Made by a program: the position numbers and the translations under genes
Shown: positions 59,301 through 64,000 of the stretch, piece after piece
Position numbering within the stretch: position 1 is the stretch's first letter
Layout: each line of letters opens with the position of its first letter
Assembly (NCBI RefSeq): GCF_048544455.1
Contig: NC_133526.1
Location: 10,184,001 to 10,248,000, forward strand
Direction of reading: 5' to 3'
DNA length: 64,000 nt
From: Silene latifolia
Taxonomy: Eukaryota; Streptophyta; Magnoliopsida; Caryophyllales; Caryophyllaceae
The notes under the pieces: model-generated
The model's database searches: none
What the model saw: the letters and a program-made list of their open reading frames with translations, nothing else
Told to the model about the DNA's origin: nothing

Positions 59301-62300
59301 TTATTGGCCTATTCACTGCAATTGGCCCATTTCCATTTTGAGTAAGTTTTTGTTAGTAAAATTACCGTACTTTATTGGTGAGACCCACCACCCCACTCAC
59401 AACCTTAATCCTTGTGCAAAAAGCTAATGGAGCATTTCCAAGGAATCAAAGGTAGTACTCCGTATGTATCTAATTGTAGAAATATATTCAGAAACGTTTT
59501 GAGAAAGGTTCTCAAGTCACAAGCCTTACCTTGTTCAAATAAAATTACTCTCTTTGACTACATGTCTATTTATTTGTTAGCAACATATCTTATTTTCAAA
59601 CTCAGTCCATGAAAGAATCGGAATTTTTGGATAGGGCTCGCCCTGTTCAGATAAATTCAGATAAGTATTCCCAACGTCCTCCAAAAACAGGCCTTAGAAG
59701 AGAAGCTTGAAGATAGCGACTACTTGAAGGGGGAAAAAAACCTCACGTCAAAGTTTCTCAAGAACTGTGACTCACCAGGCCATGCAGATATTCCGATATG
59801 CTGGAGAACTGGCTGGGTGGGTACTGCACCATCAACATCTAAGATGACTTCACCATCAACAAGTTCCAGGTTAGATGAAGCTGCAACCACATTTTTTGCA
59901 GATTTGATCACCCTAGAAAAACGAAAATTAGGAAAAGCTGGAACCGGAAATTTCTATGCTCTAGTCCACTACAAGATGTGTATTAACAGCAAAGTTACCA
60001 ATGCCCTTTGTTTGGTTAAAATATAGTAGTTAGCACTACCATTAACAGCTTTAAAGATGATAAAACAACGCCATGATTAGGAATTAACAAAAAGAAATTA
60101 ATGAACTAATGACTGACAATGTCAGGCAAATCATGAAGAAAACTATTGAAATGCAAGCTTGATAGCACACTATTAATTTGACGCGATAGATAAGCATGAT
60201 ATGTGCCATTATGTCCCTGTCCAGAAGACCTCCCAGGACAAACAGCCTTACACTAATATGAAGTATGGTATCAACTATTCCCGGCCACAACTCCATATGA
60301 ATACAATCTATACAACATCGTAACATGGTAAAGTGTCACTAGTGACTAGGTGAAGCAACACAGGTAACACCAACAGCGTCCCTTGCTATGAGCAAAACTA
60401 TGCAACATCCCAGCAAAGCAGTTTGCTATCACTTCACGCATCCCAAAATGTCTGTCACTCTATGTTACTCCAACTCTTCTAGTTCTCTCGCGTACCAGTG
60501 TCCGACACTCGACACACGTACATGGATATGACACAATTTTCGACCAAAATATGCATAAATCCGACACTTGGATACGCACCCGTGTCGAATACTTTTAAAC
60601 GAGTCTGAGTAACATAGCTGTCACTCTATTGGTCTTGCCACTAAAATTAGGAAGTCAAGAACATAATTTAAGGCATCTAACAAAGCATCCAAATATTATA
60701 TCTATTGTAGCTGTCCAATTTTACTCCTAGAGTAGGCTAAATAAGCCTCCTAAACTAAACTCTTGCTGGTTCTGTATAAGTGAAACACTAAGTACGATAA
60801 TAGAAAGCAGATGGACAACACCAGTAGTGACCAAACATCAGGCCTCACTCTCATGGTTGCAGATGCGCAAAAAGGAATATGCATCCATGGCTGATGCAAA
60901 CAATTTATCCACAATCTTAAGTCCCGTAGAGTGTCATTGGTCTAAATTAATTAGAGGTGCTTATAGCAAGAGAAGGGTTTCCCAGTACGCCTTCATGGAA
61001 CTAAGAGTTGTCTAGTTTATGAGGCACAAGGATCTCTTGAGGCACGTTCCACTGAGAAGTTGATCGCAAGTAAACAATATGTCTTTGGACATCAAGTAAA
61101 ATGCCCCCTATGTTGAGGAGCAAACACATTAACAACCCAGGGTCCCGTGACCACAATCCATCTTCCTCCAAACACAAACTTCTAATGTCGCAATGCTTAT
61201 TGACGCCAAAATGTGTAACTTGATGTTGTAACGGATTGATGGAGCAACATCATACAATGCTTGAGTAGCAATGCAATGGTACTAGCATAACTGCGTAATG
61301 AGATTCAATGCTTCCACATCAAGCCTCAGTAATTTGACACGTCAAGCAAGATATGCATATATTGCTAAAGGATAGCTACAACTACAAAGCTACGTATATA
61401 GGCCATTTGTACACTTGATCTGATCCTCATATTGTTTGTAATGATGTACCAATTCACTAAAAAAAGCAAAATGAAAAAACGGGATAACTGCACCACACCA
61501 AGTTTGGATAGTAACAAGTAACAAACTCAAAGAGCATAAGCTGCAAAAACTTACTTGTCAAGGCTCTGAAGGTACTTATCATATATGAGAAAGTGAAGTC
61601 TACTTCCTGAAGTGTTGGTTAATGCATCAAAAAGGTTTTGGGCAGTTACTACATCGGCAATAGCAGCGCAAGCAGGTGCTATTCTTGTAAATGCTTCTGG
61701 GCCAACAGTGTTTTCATTATTAACCTAGTGGTGATGAGTTAATGACGAGCAAATATAAGAACGGGCAGGTTAAAGAGTGAACCAGTTGCTATTGAAACAT
61801 CACACATCGTAAATATAAATATATACAAATACACATGTAAGTGTATGTATATAAAGCACATAAGAAATAAAAGAGGCAGAACCCGATTTATAACCTGAGC
61901 AGCCATTTCCGTAGAACTTGTATAAAATAAAGACCATCCCTCATCATCTTCAATCTGATTGTTACTCGGGGAATCACTTTCCTACAAATTGACCCAAACA
62001 GAAGAGTAGTAAGCCTCAATAACAGAAATATAAGATTCCCGTTTGTAAAGAGCACCGAGTAATATATATCACTTAATATAAACGAGAAATGCTACTTATG
62101 ATACCGAGGCATCTTACAAATATGATAAGCAATTTGCTGTCTCACTTTGTTAATTGGTTCAATATCAACTCCAGGGGCCTCCCACGCAAGCATCATGTCA
62201 AATGTCAAACGACGGAAATCTTTATCAATCAAGTAATCAGGACGAGAAGTGAAAAGTTGAAGCGCTTTGTATGAGCAAAATTCCAACAAGTTTCTGGCAT

Positions 62301-63283
62301 ATATGATTTGTTGTTTGTCAAGGTGAGGAAACTCGGTATCGAAACAAGTATGCAATTCTTGTGTAGATATATTCAAAATCCTGTAGACAGCATATAAAGA
62401 GCGGTGAAAACTAATGCAGCAGATAAAACCTCTAGAAAATGGAGTTATGGATTTTTGAAGTACACCAATACTCCCTCCATCCCGATCAATTTTTGTCTTT
62501 TGGTTTTGGCCTATGTTACTCCGACACTTCACTTAACTGCCGTGTCAGACAGGTGTCGGTGTCCGACACGACACGACACTTCAATTTAGACCACAAAACA
62601 CGAAAATTCACCCCAAATAGTCGTATCCGACACGCCGACACCGACACGTGTCCGCGTGTCTGAGTAACACAGGTTTTGGCACAAAGACCAAGGAAAGAGG
62701 AGGGGGTCAATTATAAGATGATAAGTGAACCAAATTGAGTGTGAAAGATAAAATTGCTCACCAAATGCAATACTAAAATAGATAGGACAACAATTGACCG
62801 ACACCCAAAATGGAATAGGACAACAAATGACCCGGACGGAGGGAGTACTTGTTTAAGACCCTCTTAACTTAAGACGGCTCTCACACTCGATTAAGACGGT
62901 CTTAAGCAATACCAACTATTTGAATAATAGAATTGATTAAATCAAGGGTCAAACATAGTGAATAATATGATCATCATTTCACAACAAAGGGAATCAATTA
63001 GTCAGGATAGGCAATTCAGAAACAACAACTCGTAGCGCAAAAGGGACAATAAAAGTGGGACGAAGGGAGTATAAAATACGGGAATCGTAGCGTAAATGAT
63101 CAAAAGAAAAGAGGGGGACCTGGAACATCGGGAGACGACGGAGTTAGCGAGAGGAGACAGAAACGGGAGAGGTTTAGGGGAATCCAAGTCGACGGGAGAA
63201 CGAGGGCTTGTTGAAGAAGTTCGCCGTTGGAAAATCGTCATTATGTTCTCCATTAATTTGGGGGTTTTGGTCGACTTCTCCAT
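53385..63283 (-). CDS. DUF639 family membrane protein, 10 exons
   Basis: Exons (minus): 63120-63283, 62146-62380, 61895-61981, 61555-61724, 59776-59912, 58197-58371, 56387-56984, 55641-55753, 54081-54324, 53385-53612. All junctions are GT-AG, phases match, and the sum is 2151 nt: 716 aa plus stop. The order of conserved blocks matches Arabidopsis DUF639 proteins (At1g71240, At3g18350, At5g23390 group): LSPLANSVVSRCSRILNIST, FRRLTFDMMLAWEAP, DGAVPTQPVLQHIGISAWPG, RYDLSRGLKQVIKPELTGPL, RRDYWL, ENLPGGDAILETL, and the C-terminal RRVREWWFRIPAAPVQL with a Lys-rich tail. Hydrophobic helices lie in exon 9 (WITFVLPSILVCTAAFMLW) and exon 10 (SVALLLLLIAGFFILV). The molecular function is unknown. I chose MEKSTKTPKLME as start; an in-frame ATG at 63340 would add 19 residues. 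Introns contain MITEs, but all exons are intact. Confidence 0.93.
57848..58126 (+). other. Unrecognised exon-like ORF (92 codons) inside DUF639 intron 6
   Basis: An open frame on the plus strand, opposite to the host gene, has normal protein-like composition: RHYLDWIHTEPSTRSSSAED, LIGWANGQMTKGLINKTEYK, GMIALALARLAEPFHVLYIH, and a Lys-rich end RKTESKKKAAQAKF. The surrounding intron is not open. It could be a captured or retroposed exon of a host gene. I do not recognise the family, and no TSD or TIR was seen around it. Confidence 0.35.
59266..59455. mobile_element. Degraded Stowaway-like MITE in DUF639 intron 5
   Basis: The left end is TACTCCCTCCAATACTCAGG and the right end, complemented, is TACTACCTTTGATTCCTTGG; both continue AAATGC. 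TA lies at 59264-59265 and 59456-59457. About 190 bp with diverged termini, so an old copy. Confidence 0.55.
60460..60617. mobile_element. Small hAT-like MITE (158 bp), copy in DUF639 intron 4
   Basis: It is flanked by a perfect 8-bp duplication CTGTCACT (60452-60459; 60618-60625). The inverted ends are CTATGTTACTCCAACTC at the left and CTATGTTACTCAGACTC as the complement of the right. An 8-bp TSD indicates the hAT superfamily. The core has GTGTCCGACAC. It belongs to the same family as the copy at 62510-62671. Confidence 0.8.
62471..62845. mobile_element. Stowaway MITE in DUF639 intron 1, interrupted by a hAT-like MITE
   Basis: Left end CTCCCTCCATCCCGATCAAT and right end complemented CTCCCTCCGTCCGGGTCAT, with TA at 62469-62470 and 62846-62847. 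Without the nested insert (62510-62671 plus one TSD copy) it is about 205 bp. Confidence 0.85.
62510..62671. mobile_element. Small hAT-like MITE (162 bp) nested in the Stowaway element
   Basis: It is flanked by a perfect 8-bp duplication GGTTTTGG (62502-62509; 62672-62679), with ends (CC)TATGTTACTCCGACAC and, complemented from the right, TGTGTTACTCAGACACG. The core repeats TGTCGGTGTCCGACACG palindromes. It inserted after the Stowaway element was in place. Confidence 0.8.
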
Positions 63284-63340
63284 TTCTCGTTCTCCTAAGC
63301 CAGAGAAAGAAAGAGATTCATTTCCCGCTTTTCTACGCAA

Positions 63341-64000
63341 TAGAGATGGGCCTCACAAACGGGTCAACCAGGGTCGGGTTTGGATCGGGTTAATTTTTGG
63401 TCGGGTCACTATGGTTTAGCCGGAGTTCATGCATGGTCGGGTCATTTAGGATCCAGGTGATTTTCGGGTCAACTATTATCAAGTTATTTATGAATAATAA
63501 TTAGTTTGCAACACTAAACATTCTAGTCAGGTAATATTCGATCAGGTCAATTCAGGATCCGTCAAACTCGGGTCTTGAATTCGTGTGCCGAGTCAGATTA
63601 TATGGGACGGGGTAGGTCAGTTTTGTCAGGTTTAGGGATGGCAACAGATACTGTACTCTGCCCAGATATGCATTACCCTACCTTACTGGGCAGAATATGG
63701 ATCCTAGGGTCGGATACAAGTTCTTTATTTTGGAAAGAGATATGAATCTGGATATAGTCAACTAGACCCGAATACGAACATCAAACTCGTTTTCAATTTT
63801 AAAAAACCTATATATTTAAGAAATAAACCGGGGCAGCGCAGCCACAATCATAGGTTGAACTAGACATGTGCATGGATCGGGCTGACCCGGAGGCGGGTCG
63901 GGCTCACTTAAACAAGACCTAAACCGACCCTTGAGATAAGCGGAAGCTGGCGGGTCGGACTGGCTACTTCTGTGATTATTTTTTTGTACTCAAATTTTTA
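63341..64000. other. Upstream region of the DUF639 gene, repeat-rich
   Basis: No gene was found. Several blocks rich in GGGTCGGGT/CGGGTC (63357-63460, 63530-63640, 63860-63960) and a TAGGGATGGCAACAG start at 63632 are typical of non-autonomous hAT-like repeats. No complete element with two ends could be delimited. The promoter of the DUF639 gene must lie in or near the first few hundred bases. Confidence 0.4.

Noticed and set aside
63002-63340. 112-codon minus ORF as a separate small gene
   Set aside because: Its beginning is exon 1 of the DUF639 gene; the remainder after 63120 is intron read-through.

Overview
The window is nuclear DNA of a flowering plant: intron-rich genes with GT-AG junctions in an AT-rich background, and dense nested plant transposons (Helitrons, Pack-MULE, Stowaway and Tourist MITEs, LINE and SINE pieces, Ty3/gypsy elements). 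The Retand/Tat-like element with its tandem repeat, and LTRs rich in TACTCGGCCGAGTA palindromes, suggest Caryophyllales (possibly near Silene). That placement is inference.

Three host protein-coding genes are readable, all on the minus strand. (1) 1-1132: the N-terminal 377 codons of a DUF6817/TPR-like protein, cut by the window edge. (2) 14640-27877: a complete 11-exon prolyl oligopeptidase family (oligopeptidase B-like, S9A) gene; the exons I placed sum to 2328 nt, 775 aa plus stop, with Ser620, Asp705 and His740 as the triad. (3) 53385-63283: a complete 10-exon DUF639 membrane protein gene; the exons sum to 2151 nt, 716 aa plus stop.

Layout: 1326-13205 is a perfect head-to-tail dimer of a 5,940-bp non-autonomous Helitron on the minus strand, with no spacer between copies. 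It sits about 190 bp upstream of the DUF6817 start codon, and each copy carries a captured exon of a UGT80 sterol glucosyltransferase. The oligopeptidase gene is swollen by insertions: intron 7 holds a SINE-like piece, a Tourist-like MITE, a Pack-MULE carrying a PPR gene fragment (9-bp TSD) and a 5'-truncated LINE (12-bp TSD). Intron 1 holds a 488-bp palindrome-rich MULE whose 9-bp TSD abuts the 3' splice site, followed by a duplicated block with two Stowaway MITEs. About 65 bp upstream of its first ATG lies a 1.57-kb poly(A) retroposon with a 14-bp TSD, then a 2.2-kb TIR element with a 9-bp TSD and a nested hAT-like MITE.

32678-52025 is a broken Retand/Tat-lineage Ty3/gypsy element (minus strand). 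It is interrupted by a non-coding LTR element (37578 to about 45396) within its 82-85-bp tandem array and by a hAT-like MITE within one LTR. The DUF639 introns carry Stowaway MITEs and two copies of a small hAT-like MITE with clear 8-bp TSDs. The genes show no operon-like cooperation; the main story is transposon biology around otherwise intact genes.
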